From the NCBI RefSeq assembly GCF_013403875.1, contig NZ_JACBNX010000011.1:1-64000 (forward strand): a stretch of 64,000 nt of DNA, written 5' to 3'. Below the pieces are notes generated by a model. It searched no databases and was not told the DNA's origin. It saw nothing but the letters and a program-made list of their open reading frames with translations. The translations under genes were made by a program, and so were the position numbers. Shown in pieces: positions 27,470-36,407 of this stretch (positions are counted from its first letter, which is position 1; each line of letters opens with the position of its first letter). The DNA comes from Burkholderia guangdongensis (GTDB taxonomy: Bacteria > Pseudomonadota > Gammaproteobacteria > Burkholderiales > Burkholderiaceae).

Positions 27470-28450
27470 TCAGAACCCGATCGGCCGGCGCTTGCCCGCC
27501 CCCTCGTCCGCGCGGATGTCGCGCGGCTCGATCGCGTCGCGCCCGTCGAGCCGCGCCGCGCCGAACGCGTGCAGTAGCGCGCGGCGCATCGTGCGCGGCG
27601 GCGTCGCGGCGAGCACGTCGAGCGCGCCGTCGCCGAGCGTTTCCGGGAAACGCCGGCCCCATGCGTGCGCCGCGCGAATCTCGCCGTAGATGATCTGCGC
27701 GATGCGCCGCGCGCCCGCCGCGTCCGGCGCCGCGATCTCGTATACGTTCATCCGGTTCAGGAGCGGCTCCGGAATCGCGTGCGCTTCGTTCGCGGTCGCG
27801 ATCCAGATCACGTTGCCCGCGTCGATCGGCACCTCCGCGAACTCGTCGACGAACGCGCGCGCGGTGTCGTGCTCGAGCAGCGCGTACAGCGCGCCGAGCG
27901 GATCGTACTGCGCGTCGCTGCCGGCCTTGTCGATCTCGTCGACCGCGATCACCGGGTTCGCGTAGCTGCCGTTCACGAGCGCGTCGAACACCTTGCCGGG
28001 CTTCGCGTTCTTCCACTGCGACGACGCGCCCGACAGGATCCAGCCCGCGGTCAGCGAGCTCATCGGCACATAGTGATACGACGTGCCGAGCAGCAGCGCG
28101 AGCGCCTTCGCGAAATGCGTCTTGCCGATCCCGGGCGGGCCGAGCAGCAGGATCGGCATTAGCTCGAGACGGTCGTCCGTCTCGAGGCACAGCGCGACCT
28201 GCTTGCGCACGTCGTCGAGCGGCTCGCCGAAATTCGGCAGCGCGTCGTTCAGCGCGTCGAACGACGGCATCCGGTTCGGCTTTACGCAAAAGCGCAGATT
28301 GCCCGCCTTCAGCATCCTCTCGTAGGTGGCGCGCAGCGCATCGCTCGCGCCTTCGTTCAGATCGTTCAGCGCGGTCTCGACCTGCTCCAGATCGTAGACC
28401 GTGCTGAACGACGCCACCGCCAGTTCCTGCTTCACCATCGCCGTCGTCAT
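27470..28450 (-). CDS. AAA+ ATPase, Lon/MoxR-like single-domain
   Basis: The 326-residue protein carries one AAA+ module. Walker A is [18 protein letters not shown] near residue 105, Walker B is [12 protein letters not shown], sensor 1 lies in VIWIATANE, an arginine-finger region is in IPEPLLNRM, and sensor 2 lies in [15 protein letters not shown]. There is no peptidase domain and no zinc finger. The core resembles the ATPase ring of Lon, so it may be a chaperone-like or remodelling ATPase. It is probably in one unit with the FAD oxidoreductase 65 bases downstream, but no von Willebrand A partner, usual for MoxR systems, is near. Confidence 0.8.
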   Translation of the reverse strand: MTTAMVKQELAVASFSTVYDLEQVETALNDLNEGASDALRATYERMLKAGNLRFCVKPNRMPSFDALNDALPNFGEPLDDVRKQVALCLETDDRLELMPILLLGPPGIGKTHFAKALALLLGTSYHYVPMSSLTAGWILSGASSQWKNAKPGKVFDALVNGSYANPVIAVDEIDKAGSDAQYDPLGALYALLEHDTARAFVDEFAEVPIDAGNVIWIATANEAHAIPEPLLNRMNVYEIAAPDAAGARRIAQIIYGEIRAAHAWGRRFPETLGDGALDVLAATPPRTMRRALLHAFGAARLDGRDAIEPRDIRADEGAGKRRPIGF

Positions 28451-28706
28451 ACCAACCTCGCCACCGCTTCTCGACCACCGTTCCCGCCAACGCGTGCCGT
28501 GCGCACCATCAGACCCTTTCGATTTCAGTGTAGCGGGCCCAGGCGCCCGCGCAAGCGAGCAGCCGGGCGCGGGTGCTGCTGATACCCGTCATGCGCTGCA
28601 TGCTTTCGCGCACGCGTTTATCATCGACGGTTCACGGGCGTTCGGGGCGTTCGAGCGTAAGATGTGCGTCCGTCCCACGCTTGCCGCGCATTTCCGGAGA
28701 GGCTTC

Positions 28707-29192
28707 ATGCTGAGACACGGCCTGGCCGCCCTGCTCGCGAGCGCCGCGCTCGCCGCCCACGCGCAGAGCCCCGCGCCCGCTGCCGTTGCGTGGGAGATCC
28801 AGGTCGTGCGCGACGGCCAGACGATCGACACGTTCAAGGAGACCACCACCGTGGGTCAGACCCGCACCGACACGCACCACTATCCGGCGTCGGTGTCGGT
28901 CGGCTGCGGCGACAAGGCGCGCGTGTTCCCGGCCGAGCGCACACGCGCGGTCACCGTCGCGCCGCTCGCGGCCGACGGCGGCGCGATCACGCTCGCGCTC
29001 GACGTGCAGGAAACACTCGACGACGACAGCGCCACGCCGAACGCCGATCCGTGCATGCCGGCGTCGCCGCGCCAGATCGTCGCGAGCCATCCGGGCCTCG
29101 CGGTCGGCGGAACGAGCTGGACCGACTGGACGCTGATCGCGAACCATCCGCAACTCGTCTACCGCGTGCGCGCGCACGTCGCGAAGGACTGA
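28707..29192 (+). CDS. Exported protein of unknown function
   Basis: The 161-residue product has a signal peptide (MLRHGLAALLASAALAAHAQ) with GGAGAGG placed four bases before the ATG. The mature part has two cysteines (VGCGDKAR and DPCMPASP), likely forming a disulfide, and a beta-rich pattern such as WEIQVVRDGQTIDTFKETTT. No family is recognised. It ends seven bases before the nuclease-like gene and is probably co-transcribed with it. An open frame reaching back to 28401 lacks a start signal. Confidence 0.7.
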   Translation: MLRHGLAALLASAALAAHAQSPAPAAVAWEIQVVRDGQTIDTFKETTTVGQTRTDTHHYPASVSVGCGDKARVFPAERTRAVTVAPLAADGGAITLALDVQETLDDDSATPNADPCMPASPRQIVASHPGLAVGGTSWTDWTLIANHPQLVYRVRAHVAKD

Positions 29193-29198
29193 CCCGCC

Positions 29199-30020
29199 AT
29201 GTCCGCCGCCGCCAACGCCGTCGCACTGCCTTACGCCGAGCCGCACGCCGCGCCCGACGAACTGACCGCGGTCAGCTGGAACCTGCACAAGGGCCGCTCG
29301 CCGCTCGGCTTCACCGCCTGGAACGCGATGCGCAACTGGATGCAGTCGACGCACGCGGACGTCTACTTCCTGCAGGAGGCGATGGCGCGCCGGATGCCGC
29401 GCACGGCGCTCGCGCCCGGCTTCGGCTCGCCGATGGACGATCCCGTCGACGACGTCTGGCACTGCCAGGCAACCGAGATCGCGAGCGCGCTCGACTGGCA
29501 GATCGCGCTCGGCCCGAACGTGTTCAAACCGTCGTGGCGACACGGCAATGCGATCCTGTCGCCGCATCCGCTCGACCTCGGCGGCCGCTGGGACATCTCC
29601 GCGCACCGCTTCGAGCGGCGCGGGCTGCTCGTTGCGCGCGCGACGCTCGCCGGCTCGCGCCCGGTCACGCTGCTGTGCGCGCACCTCGCGCTCACGCGCG
29701 CGGCGCGGCTGCGCCAGATGCACTGGATCGCGCACTGGATCGTGCGCCACGCGAAAGACGGCCCGCTCGTGCTCGCGGGCGACTTCAACGACTGGCGCAG
29801 CGATTCAATTCCGCTGTTCGCCGAGATCGGGCTGTCGGAGGTCGCGACGCAGCTCGGCGAGTCGGGCCGCACGTTCCCCGCATTCTCGCCCGCGCTCGCG
29901 CTCGACAAGATGTTCGTGCGCGGGATGACGCCGCTCGAATGGAGCGCGCCGTCCGGCGAAACCGCATGGCTGTCCGACCATTTGCCGTACATCGCGCGGC
30001 TGCGGCTCGATCCGGCCTGA
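29199..30020 (+). CDS. Endonuclease/exonuclease/phosphatase-family protein
   Basis: The 273-residue protein shows all main motifs of the EEP fold: SWNLHKG near residue 26, a metal-binding QEAM, CAHLALTRAARLRQ, LAGDFNDWR and the catalytic end LSDHLPYIARL. The aspartate-histidine pair and acidic residues are intact, so the enzyme should be active. Substrates in this superfamily range from DNA to phospholipids; bacterial members of this size next to cls-type genes are often phosphodiesterases. There is no signal peptide, so it is cytoplasmic. Confidence 0.85.
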   Translation: MSAAANAVALPYAEPHAAPDELTAVSWNLHKGRSPLGFTAWNAMRNWMQSTHADVYFLQEAMARRMPRTALAPGFGSPMDDPVDDVWHCQATEIASALDWQIALGPNVFKPSWRHGNAILSPHPLDLGGRWDISAHRFERRGLLVARATLAGSRPVTLLCAHLALTRAARLRQMHWIAHWIVRHAKDGPLVLAGDFNDWRSDSIPLFAEIGLSEVATQLGESGRTFPAFSPALALDKMFVRGMTPLEWSAPSGETAWLSDHLPYIARLRLDPA

Positions 30021-30090
30021 GCGCAATGCGAAGCGCACCCGCGTTGCACGGGGTAAAGTAGCGGATCGTCCCGCCCGCCCCCGCGCCGCC

Positions 30091-30756
30091 ATGTCCCTGC
30101 TGCCGATCCTGCTGCAAATCGCCGTTGTCTACCTCGTCGCCGCGATCACGCCCGGCCCGAATTTCTTCATGATCTCGCAGTTGTCGCTCGCGGGGCGCCG
30201 CGGCGTCGGCGCGGCGTCCGCGCTCGGCGTCGGCACCGCGTCGGTGATCTGGGCGTCGCTCGCGCTGCTCGGCCTCGCGGCCGTGTTGCATCAGCTGGCG
30301 TGGCTCTACGAAACGATCCGGATCGGCGGCGCGATCTATCTCGCGTGGTTCGGCTTCAAGCTGCTGCGCGCGAGCGCGCGGCGCGATCCGGCGCCCGCGG
30401 TCGTGCCCGACGCAGCGCCCGACGCAGCGACACAACAGCCGCAACCGGCGCCGCATCTGCGCGACTATCTGCGCGCCTACCGGTCCGGGCTCTTCACCTG
30501 TCTGACGAACCCGAAATCGTGCGCGTTCTGGACCAGCGTGTTCGCGGCGATGCTGCCCGCGCACGTGCCCGGCTGGTTCGACGGCGCGGTGCTGCTGACG
30601 ATCGGCACGCTGTCGGCCGGCTGGTACGGCAGCGTCGCGCTGCTGTTCGCGAGCCCGCGCGCGCAGCGCGGTTACCGGCGGGTGCGCCGGCCGCTCGACG
30701 CGTTCTGCGGCGTGGCGCTTGTCGGCCTCGGAATGAAGCTCGCAGCCGATCGCTGA
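30091..30756 (+). CDS. LysE/RhtB-family amino-acid exporter
   Basis: The 221-residue protein has about six membrane helices. It carries the signature ITPGPNFFMISQLSLAGRRG in the first helix and loop, then GASALGVGTAS-like turns and YLAWFGFKLLRASAR. Family members pump out homoserine, threonine, lysine or related compounds using the proton gradient. The substrate is not readable. The short gap after the EEP gene suggests but does not prove co-transcription. Confidence 0.88.
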   Translation: MSLLPILLQIAVVYLVAAITPGPNFFMISQLSLAGRRGVGAASALGVGTASVIWASLALLGLAAVLHQLAWLYETIRIGGAIYLAWFGFKLLRASARRDPAPAVVPDAAPDAATQQPQPAPHLRDYLRAYRSGLFTCLTNPKSCAFWTSVFAAMLPAHVPGWFDGAVLLTIGTLSAGWYGSVALLFASPRAQRGYRRVRRPLDAFCGVALVGLGMKLAADR

Positions 30757-30936
30757 CGTCGCGCAAAATCCGCGTGCCGGCCGGGGTCAAGCCCGCGAAC
30801 CTCGCAAGCAAGGTAAAATACGCCGTCATTTCACCGTCAGTGATCGAGAAGGCGCGTGTGTCCGGCGTCTGCCGGCCGATCCCCGGGATCGGGCCGTCGC
30901 CCTCGTTTTTCGACATACGCTTCCATTTTCGAAGTC

Positions 30937-31707
30937 ATGAGCAAATTCGACACCGCCACAGTCCAATCCGTCCACCACTGGACCGACACGCTTTTCAGCT
31001 TCACCTGCAGCCGCGACGCGGGCCTGCGCTTCAATAACGGCGAATTCACGATGGTCGGCCTCGAAGTCGACGGCAAGCCGCTCACGCGCGCATACAGCAT
31101 CGTGAGCCCGAACTACGAGGATCACCTCGAGTTCTTCAGCATCAAGGTCCAGAACGGCCCGCTGACGTCGCGGCTGCAGCATCTGCAGGTCGGCGACACG
31201 GTCCTGATCGGCAAGAAGCCGACCGGCACGCTGATCGCCGACAACCTGCTGCCCGGCAAGACGCTGTGGCTGCTGTCGACGGGCACGGGCCTCGCGCCGT
31301 TCATGTCGATCATCCGCGATCCGGACATCTACGAACGCTTCGAGCGCGTCGTCCTCACGCACACGTGCCGCCTGAAGGGCGAGCTCGCGTACATGGACTT
31401 CATCAAGCACGACCTGCCGGGCCACGAGTACCTCGGCGACATCATCAAGGAAAAGCTCGTCTACTACCCGACCGTCACGCGCGAGGAGTTCGAGAACGAG
31501 GGCCGCATCACCGACCTGATCGCGTCGGGCAAGCTGTTCACGGATCTCGACGTGCCGTCGTTCTCGCCGGAGAGCGACCGCGTGATGCTGTGCGGCAGCA
31601 CCGCGATGCTGAAGGACACGACCGCGCTGCTGAAGCAGGCCGGCCTCGTCGAAGGCAAGAACAGCGCGCCGGGCCACTACGTGATCGAGCGCGCGTTCGT
31701 CGACTGA
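30937..31707 (+). CDS. fpr: Ferredoxin/flavodoxin-NADP+ reductase
   Basis: The 256-residue flavoenzyme has RAYSIVSPNYEDHLEFFSIK (FAD binding), LLSTGTGLAPFMSIIRDP (NADP binding) and the short C-terminal VIERAFVD typical of bacterial Fpr. It moves electrons between NADPH and ferredoxin or flavodoxin, supporting Fe-S assembly and oxidative-stress defence. The ATG at 30937 is chosen because the product then starts with the family's usual MSKFDTATVQSVHHWTDTLF; the frame reaches 30856 without a good start. A strong terminator follows. Confidence 0.93.
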   Translation: MSKFDTATVQSVHHWTDTLFSFTCSRDAGLRFNNGEFTMVGLEVDGKPLTRAYSIVSPNYEDHLEFFSIKVQNGPLTSRLQHLQVGDTVLIGKKPTGTLIADNLLPGKTLWLLSTGTGLAPFMSIIRDPDIYERFERVVLTHTCRLKGELAYMDFIKHDLPGHEYLGDIIKEKLVYYPTVTREEFENEGRITDLIASGKLFTDLDVPSFSPESDRVMLCGSTAMLKDTTALLKQAGLVEGKNSAPGHYVIERAFVD

Positions 31708-31746
31708 TCCTGATCCGTCGAACCAGCGGTTAACCTGCGTCAAAGA

Positions 31747-31772
31747 CCGGAGCGAAAGCTCCGGTTTTTTTT
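31747..31772 (+). terminator. Intrinsic terminator after fpr
   Basis: CCGGAGC, a GAAA loop and GCTCCGG are followed by eight T residues. It lies 40 bases past the fpr stop. Confidence 0.95.
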
Positions 31773-32129
31773 CGTCCGCGTTCCGGGAATTTGTAACAAT
31801 AGACGAATAGCTCATCTCAATTTGTTACATTCTGACGTTGTCTTTACGCCACTGCCGCGTCGGTATTTGTCCTACATCGGGTTCGTCCTGACGATAATGA
31901 ATTGACCGAAAATAGCCGACATTGCCGATCATTTGCCAAATTTAGAGACATGATTCACGACATTCGCTCGACTGAAAGGACAAAGAAAGATAGAAACACT
32001 TTGTTACACTCGTCGAAATTTGTTACGTTTTACCCGACGACTCGTGCGGGGCGGTGTCCGTCCTTCCCATCGTCGATACCCGTTGTTGCCGAGCGGTCCG
32101 AGTAGAGCCTTCTGACAGCAGGGAGAGTC
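31773..32129 (+). promoter_or_regulatory. AT-rich control region with four TTTGTTAC-type motifs
   Basis: This 357-base region before the two-component genes is markedly AT-rich. It holds four copies of one motif: TTGTAACAA at 31791-31799 (inverse orientation), TTTGTTAC at 31821-31828, again at 32000-32007 and at 32019-32026. They form two clusters about 200 bases apart. They are plausible operators, perhaps for the NarL-type regulator encoded downstream. No clear -10/-35 could be fixed. Confidence 0.5.
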
Positions 32130-32942
32130 ATGGATACGCCGTTTATTGCGCCCCTGAGCGCCGACGTCACGTTCCCGTCCTCGTTGCAGCAGCCGCCCGC
32201 CGGCGCGACGCCATGTTGCGACGCCGCCACCGGCCGCGATGCGCTCGCCGCGCGGATCGCGCAGCTGTCCGCCGAGCTGCTCTGCGCCGACGAAGCCGTG
32301 CGCCGCCATCTGGCCGGCGAGCTGCACGACGGGCTCGGCGCGGAACTCACCGCCGCGCGTTTCGCGCTTGCGAACATCAGCACCTGGCTGCCGGCCGACG
32401 CACCCGACGACTGCTGGCGCGCGCTCGATCTCGCGCAGCGCGCGCTCGACACCGCCGCCAATGCGAACCGTCGGCTGGTCGCCGAACAGGGGTCGGTCGC
32501 GCTCGAAGGCGGCCTCGTCGGCGCGCTGGCCGCGTGGATCGCCGACTACGCGGAGCGCGCCGGGCTGCGCACCGGCTTCGTCTGCGCGGCCGACGCGCGC
32601 CTGCTCGAGCTCTCGAGCCCCGGCGCGCTCGCGATCTTCCGCGTCGCGCAGGAAGCGCTGTCGAACGTCGCGAAGCACGCGCGCGCGAAATCCGTCGACG
32701 TGTGGATCGACGCCGGCTCGACCCATCTGTCGCTGATCGCCGTCGACGACGGCCGCGGCTTCTCGCGCTCGCACCGCCGCGGCTACGGGCTCTCGGGCAT
32801 GCGCGCGCGCGCCGAGGCATTCGGCGGCGGCCTCGAGATCGGCTCGGGCGACGGCGGCCGGGGCACGCGGCTCGTCGCGCGCTTCGCATGGCACGCGCTG
32901 TGCGCGGGCTCGGCGCCGGCAAGGCGCGTTTCGCATTCGTGA
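32130..32942 (+). CDS. Soluble NarX-type sensor histidine kinase
   Basis: The 270-residue kinase has the HisKA_3 phosphoacceptor motif LAGELHDGLGAELTAARFAL (histidine near residue 66). An HATPase domain follows, with QEALSNVAKHARAKSVDV (N box), VDDGRGFSR and GYGLSGMRARAEAFGG (G boxes). There are no membrane helices and only a short N-terminal part (1-55), so it lacks a classical sensor domain. It must respond to an internal cue or to a partner. GGGAG precedes the ATG. It forms an operon with the response regulator seven bases downstream. Confidence 0.9.
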   Translation: MDTPFIAPLSADVTFPSSLQQPPAGATPCCDAATGRDALAARIAQLSAELLCADEAVRRHLAGELHDGLGAELTAARFALANISTWLPADAPDDCWRALDLAQRALDTAANANRRLVAEQGSVALEGGLVGALAAWIADYAERAGLRTGFVCAADARLLELSSPGALAIFRVAQEALSNVAKHARAKSVDVWIDAGSTHLSLIAVDDGRGFSRSHRRGYGLSGMRARAEAFGGGLEIGSGDGGRGTRLVARFAWHALCAGSAPARRVSHS

Positions 32943-32949
32943 GGAAGGG

Positions 32950-33603
32950 ATGAGTTTGCACATTCTGCTCGTCGACGATCACGCGATCGTCCGGCAAGGC
33001 GTTCGTCAGCTGCTGATCGACCGCGGCATCGCGCGCGCGGTCGACGAGGCCGAGGACGACGTCGGCACGCTCGCGCAGATCGACCGCCACGCGTACGACG
33101 TGATCCTGCTCGACATCTCGCTTGGCGACACGAACGGGCTCGAGCTGCTGAAGCGCATCAAGCGCCGCGCGCCGAACGCCCCGGTGCTGATGTTCTCGAT
33201 GTATCGCGAGGACCAGTACGCGGTGCGCGCGCTGAAGGCCGGCGCCGCCGGCTATCTGTCGAAGACGGTCAACGTCGCGCAGATGATCGCCGCGATCCAG
33301 CAGGTCGCGTCGGGCCGCCGGTACGTGAGCCCGGCCGTCGCCGAGGCGATCGTCGAGTACGTCGCGTTCGAGAACGACCCGCTGCCGCACGAGAAGCTGT
33401 CCGACCGCGAATATCAGACGCTCTGCATGCTCGCGTCCGGCAAGCGGCTGACCGACATCGCGAACGCGCTGTCGCTGTCGGTCAAGACGGTCAGCGTCTA
33501 TCGCACGCGGCTGCTCGAAAAGATGAAGCTGTCGAACAACGCCGAGCTCACCTATTACGTGATGCGCAACCAGCTCGTCGACATGGCGCCCGCCGGCTGC
33601 TGA
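32950..33603 (+). CDS. NarL/FixJ-type response regulator
   Basis: The 217-residue regulator has a receiver domain (1-120) with LLVDDHAIVRQG, phosphoacceptor aspartate in ILLDISLGDTNG near residue 57, and lysine in GYLSKTVN. A LuxR-type HTH domain follows at about 145-210 (LSDREYQTLCMLASGKRLTD, then SVKTVSVYRTRLLEKM). It is the partner of the upstream kinase. Targets are unknown; autoregulation through the repeated motifs before the operon is possible. Confidence 0.92.
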   Translation: MSLHILLVDDHAIVRQGVRQLLIDRGIARAVDEAEDDVGTLAQIDRHAYDVILLDISLGDTNGLELLKRIKRRAPNAPVLMFSMYREDQYAVRALKAGAAGYLSKTVNVAQMIAAIQQVASGRRYVSPAVAEAIVEYVAFENDPLPHEKLSDREYQTLCMLASGKRLTDIANALSLSVKTVSVYRTRLLEKMKLSNNAELTYYVMRNQLVDMAPAGC

Positions 33604-33776
33604 AACCGGCGAGCACGGGCCGCGCGGGCATGCCGCGCCCGCCGCGCTCCGCAAGCGCTTGTTTTCATTGGACGATCCCGCCGGGCCCACGGCCGGAGCG
33701 TCCTCTGACAAATCGGCTAAAATCGCCGCTTTTCATCCGATTCCGCCACGCGGCCGCGCGTGCGGGCATCCAAGTC

Positions 33777-35180
33777 ATGTCTCTCTTCCGCAAGAAAAAC
33801 GTCGATCTGATGATCGCCGGCGCGCACGCCGCCGGGCTCAAGAAGGCGCTCGGCGCGATCGACCTCACGTTCCTCGGCATCGGCGCGATCATCGGCACCG
33901 GGATCTTCGTGCTGACCGGCACCGGCGCCGTGCAGGCCGGCCCCGCGTTGATGGTGTCGTTCGTGATCGCCGCCATCGCGTGCGGTCTCGCCGCGCTGTC
34001 GTACGCGGAATTCGCGTCGACGATTCCGGTCGCCGGCTCGATCTACACGTATTCGTACGCAACGCTCGGCGAGCTCGTCGCATGGATCATCGGCTGGGAT
34101 CTGATGCTCGAGTACGGGCTCGCCGCGTCCGCGGTGTCGGTCGGCTGGTCCGGCTACCTGCAGTCGCTGCTGCAGGGCTTCGGCGTATCGCTGCCGACCG
34201 TGCTCACCGCCGCGCCCGGCGCGATTCCCGGCACCGCGACGTGGTTCAACCTGCCCGCGTTCGCGGTGATGCTCGTGATCACGACGCTGCTGTCGGTCGG
34301 CATCCGCGAATCGACGCGCATCAACAACATCATGGTGTTCATCAAGGTGTCGATCGTGCTGCTCGTGATCGCCGTCGGCGTGTTCCACGTGACGCCCGCG
34401 AACTGGCATCCGTTCATGCCGCACGGCTGGAACGGCGTGTTCGGCGCCGCCGCGGTGATGTTCTTCGCGTTCATCGGCTTCGACGCGGTATCGTCCGCGG
34501 CCGAGGAGGTCCGGAACCCGAAGCGCGACCTGCCGATCGGGATCATCGCGTCGCTCGCCGTGTGCGCGGTGCTGTACGTCGCGGTCGCGGCGATCGCGAC
34601 CGGCATCGTGCCGGCCGCGCAGTACGCGAACGTCTCGCACCCGATCTCGTACGCGCTGCAGGTCGCCGGCGAGAAGTGGGTCGCGGGCTTCATCGACCTC
34701 GGCGCGGTGCTCGGGATGCTGACCGTGATCCTCGTGATGAGCTACGGGCAGACCCGGATCATCTTCGCGATGTCGCGCGACGGCCTGCTGCCGCGAACGC
34801 TGTCGCGCGTGCATCCCCGCTTCGCGACGCCGTTCCTGACGACCTGGATCGTCGGCCTGTTCTTCGGGCTGATCGCCGCGCTCGTGCCGCTCAACGTGCT
34901 CGCCGAGCTGATCAACATTGGCACGCTCGCGGCGTTCTCGATGGTGTCGATCGCGGTCGTCGTGCTGCGCCGCACGCATCCGGACCTGCCGCGCGCGTTC
35001 CGCTGCCCGGGCGTGCCGGTCCTGCCGCTGCTCGCGGTCGCCGCGTGCGTGTTCCTGATGCTGAACCTGCAGGCGATCACGTGGATCGCGTTCGCCACCT
35101 GGCTCGTGATCGGCCTCGCGATCTACTTCCTGTACTCGCGCCGCCATTCGAAGCTCGCGCACGGCCAGCACGGACACTGA
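33777..35180 (+). CDS. APC-family amino-acid permease (CAT type)
   Basis: The 467-residue transporter begins MSLFRKKNVDLM and has twelve predicted helices. The first carries LGIGAIIGTGIFVLTGTGAV, the conserved unwound segment that binds the amino-acid backbone. GFDAVSSAAEEVRNPKRDLP is the equally conserved helix 6 and loop. This pattern matches the cationic amino-acid transporter / YfnA branch. The ATG at 33777 is chosen from alignment memory; the upstream extension has no family features. Confidence 0.88.
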   Translation: MSLFRKKNVDLMIAGAHAAGLKKALGAIDLTFLGIGAIIGTGIFVLTGTGAVQAGPALMVSFVIAAIACGLAALSYAEFASTIPVAGSIYTYSYATLGELVAWIIGWDLMLEYGLAASAVSVGWSGYLQSLLQGFGVSLPTVLTAAPGAIPGTATWFNLPAFAVMLVITTLLSVGIRESTRINNIMVFIKVSIVLLVIAVGVFHVTPANWHPFMPHGWNGVFGAAAVMFFAFIGFDAVSSAAEEVRNPKRDLPIGIIASLAVCAVLYVAVAAIATGIVPAAQYANVSHPISYALQVAGEKWVAGFIDLGAVLGMLTVILVMSYGQTRIIFAMSRDGLLPRTLSRVHPRFATPFLTTWIVGLFFGLIAALVPLNVLAELINIGTLAAFSMVSIAVVVLRRTHPDLPRAFRCPGVPVLPLLAVAACVFLMLNLQAITWIAFATWLVIGLAIYFLYSRRHSKLAHGQHGH

Positions 35181-35288
35181 CGCATGCCGCGCGGCAGCCG
35201 CGCGACGTCGGGTTCATAATCCTTGTCATTGCGCACCGGGCCCGGCAGGCGCATCCGACATGCGGCAAGGCAAGGAAAGGAAACGACG

Positions 35289-36314
35289 ATGGAAAGTGTG
35301 GATCTCGACGTGCTGAAGACGAGCGCGCGCTGGATCGAGGAAGGCCGGCGCGCGCTGCTCGTGACGGTCGTGAAGACGTGGGGCTCGTCGCCGCGCCCCG
35401 AGGGCGCGATGCTCGCGGTGCGCGACGACGGGCTCGTCGTCGGCTCGGTGTCCGGCGGCTGCATCGAAGACGACCTGATCGCCCGCGTGCACGCGGCCGG
35501 CATCGCGGCCGACGCACGGCCCGAGGCGGTCAAGTACGGCGTGACGGCCGAGGAGGCGCATCGCTTCGGGCTGCCGTGCGGCGGCACGATCCAGCTCGTG
35601 CTCGAGCCGCTCACGCGCGCGAGCGGGCTCGCCGCGCTGTGCGACGCGATCGAGTGCGGCCGCCTCGTCACGCGCACGCTGGCGCTCGCGACGGGCCGCG
35701 CGACGCTCGCCGACGCGGATGCGACGGCTGGCCTCGCGTTCGACGGCGAGCGGCTCGTGACCGTCCACGGGCCGCGCTACCGGATGCTCGTGATCGGCGC
35801 CGGACAGCTGTCGCGCTATCTGACGCAGATCGCGGTCGGGCTCGACTATCAGGTGACGGTCTGCGATCCGCGCGAAGAGTACACGGACGCGTGGGACGTG
35901 CCCGGCACGAAGCTCGTGCGCACGATGCCCGACGACACGGTGCTCGAGATGAAGCTCGACGCGCGCTCGGCGGTGATCGCGCTCACGCACGACCCGAAAC
36001 TCGACGATCTCGCGCTGATGGAGGCGCTGAAGACCCCCGCGTTTTACGTCGGCGCGCTCGGCTCGCGGCGCAACAACGCGGCGCGGCGCGAGCGGCTGAA
36101 GGAGTTCGATCTCAGCGACGCGGAGCTCGCGCGGCTGCACGGGCCGGCCGGGTTCTACATCGGCAGCCGCACGCCGCCGGAGATCGCGATCTCGATCCTC
36201 GCCGAAGTGACGGCCGCGAAGAACGGCGTGTCGCTGCCGACGATCGTGCAGGTGGAAGGTGCGAAGGCCGCGCGCGAGATCGAGGCGCGCGGCGAGGACG
36301 CGTGCGGCGTCTGA
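35289..36314 (+). CDS. XdhC/CoxI-family molybdenum-cofactor chaperone
   Basis: The 341-residue protein has an N-terminal XdhC_CoxI domain with TWGSSPRPEGAMLAV and VSGGCIEDDLIARV, and a cysteine in LPCGGTIQLVLEPL. A C-terminal Rossmann domain follows (LVIGAGQLSRYL, then ALGSRRNNAARRERL). Relatives bind molybdenum cofactor and help insert it into xanthine dehydrogenase or CO-dehydrogenase-type enzymes. No molybdoenzyme gene is adjacent, so its client is encoded elsewhere. A purine-rich site (AAGGAAAGGAAAC) precedes the ATG. Confidence 0.88.
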   Translation: MESVDLDVLKTSARWIEEGRRALLVTVVKTWGSSPRPEGAMLAVRDDGLVVGSVSGGCIEDDLIARVHAAGIAADARPEAVKYGVTAEEAHRFGLPCGGTIQLVLEPLTRASGLAALCDAIECGRLVTRTLALATGRATLADADATAGLAFDGERLVTVHGPRYRMLVIGAGQLSRYLTQIAVGLDYQVTVCDPREEYTDAWDVPGTKLVRTMPDDTVLEMKLDARSAVIALTHDPKLDDLALMEALKTPAFYVGALGSRRNNAARRERLKEFDLSDAELARLHGPAGFYIGSRTPPEIAISILAEVTAAKNGVSLPTIVQVEGAKAAREIEARGEDACGV

Positions 36315-36390
36315 CGGCGCAGGCGCTGGTGCCTGCGCTGGTGCAGGCGCTGGTGCAGGCGTAGGCGTAGGCGCAGAGGCGCAGGCGCCG
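36315..36390. repeat. Imperfect 12-bp tandem repeat (GCAGGCGCTGGT-like)
   Basis: The space between the XdhC gene and the convergent PepSY-like gene is filled with GCAGGCGCTGGT-type units that degrade into GGCGTAGGCGCA. It is noncoding and probably length-variable. Confidence 0.75.
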
Positions 36391-36407
36391 ATGCGGGCGC
36401 TAGTGCG

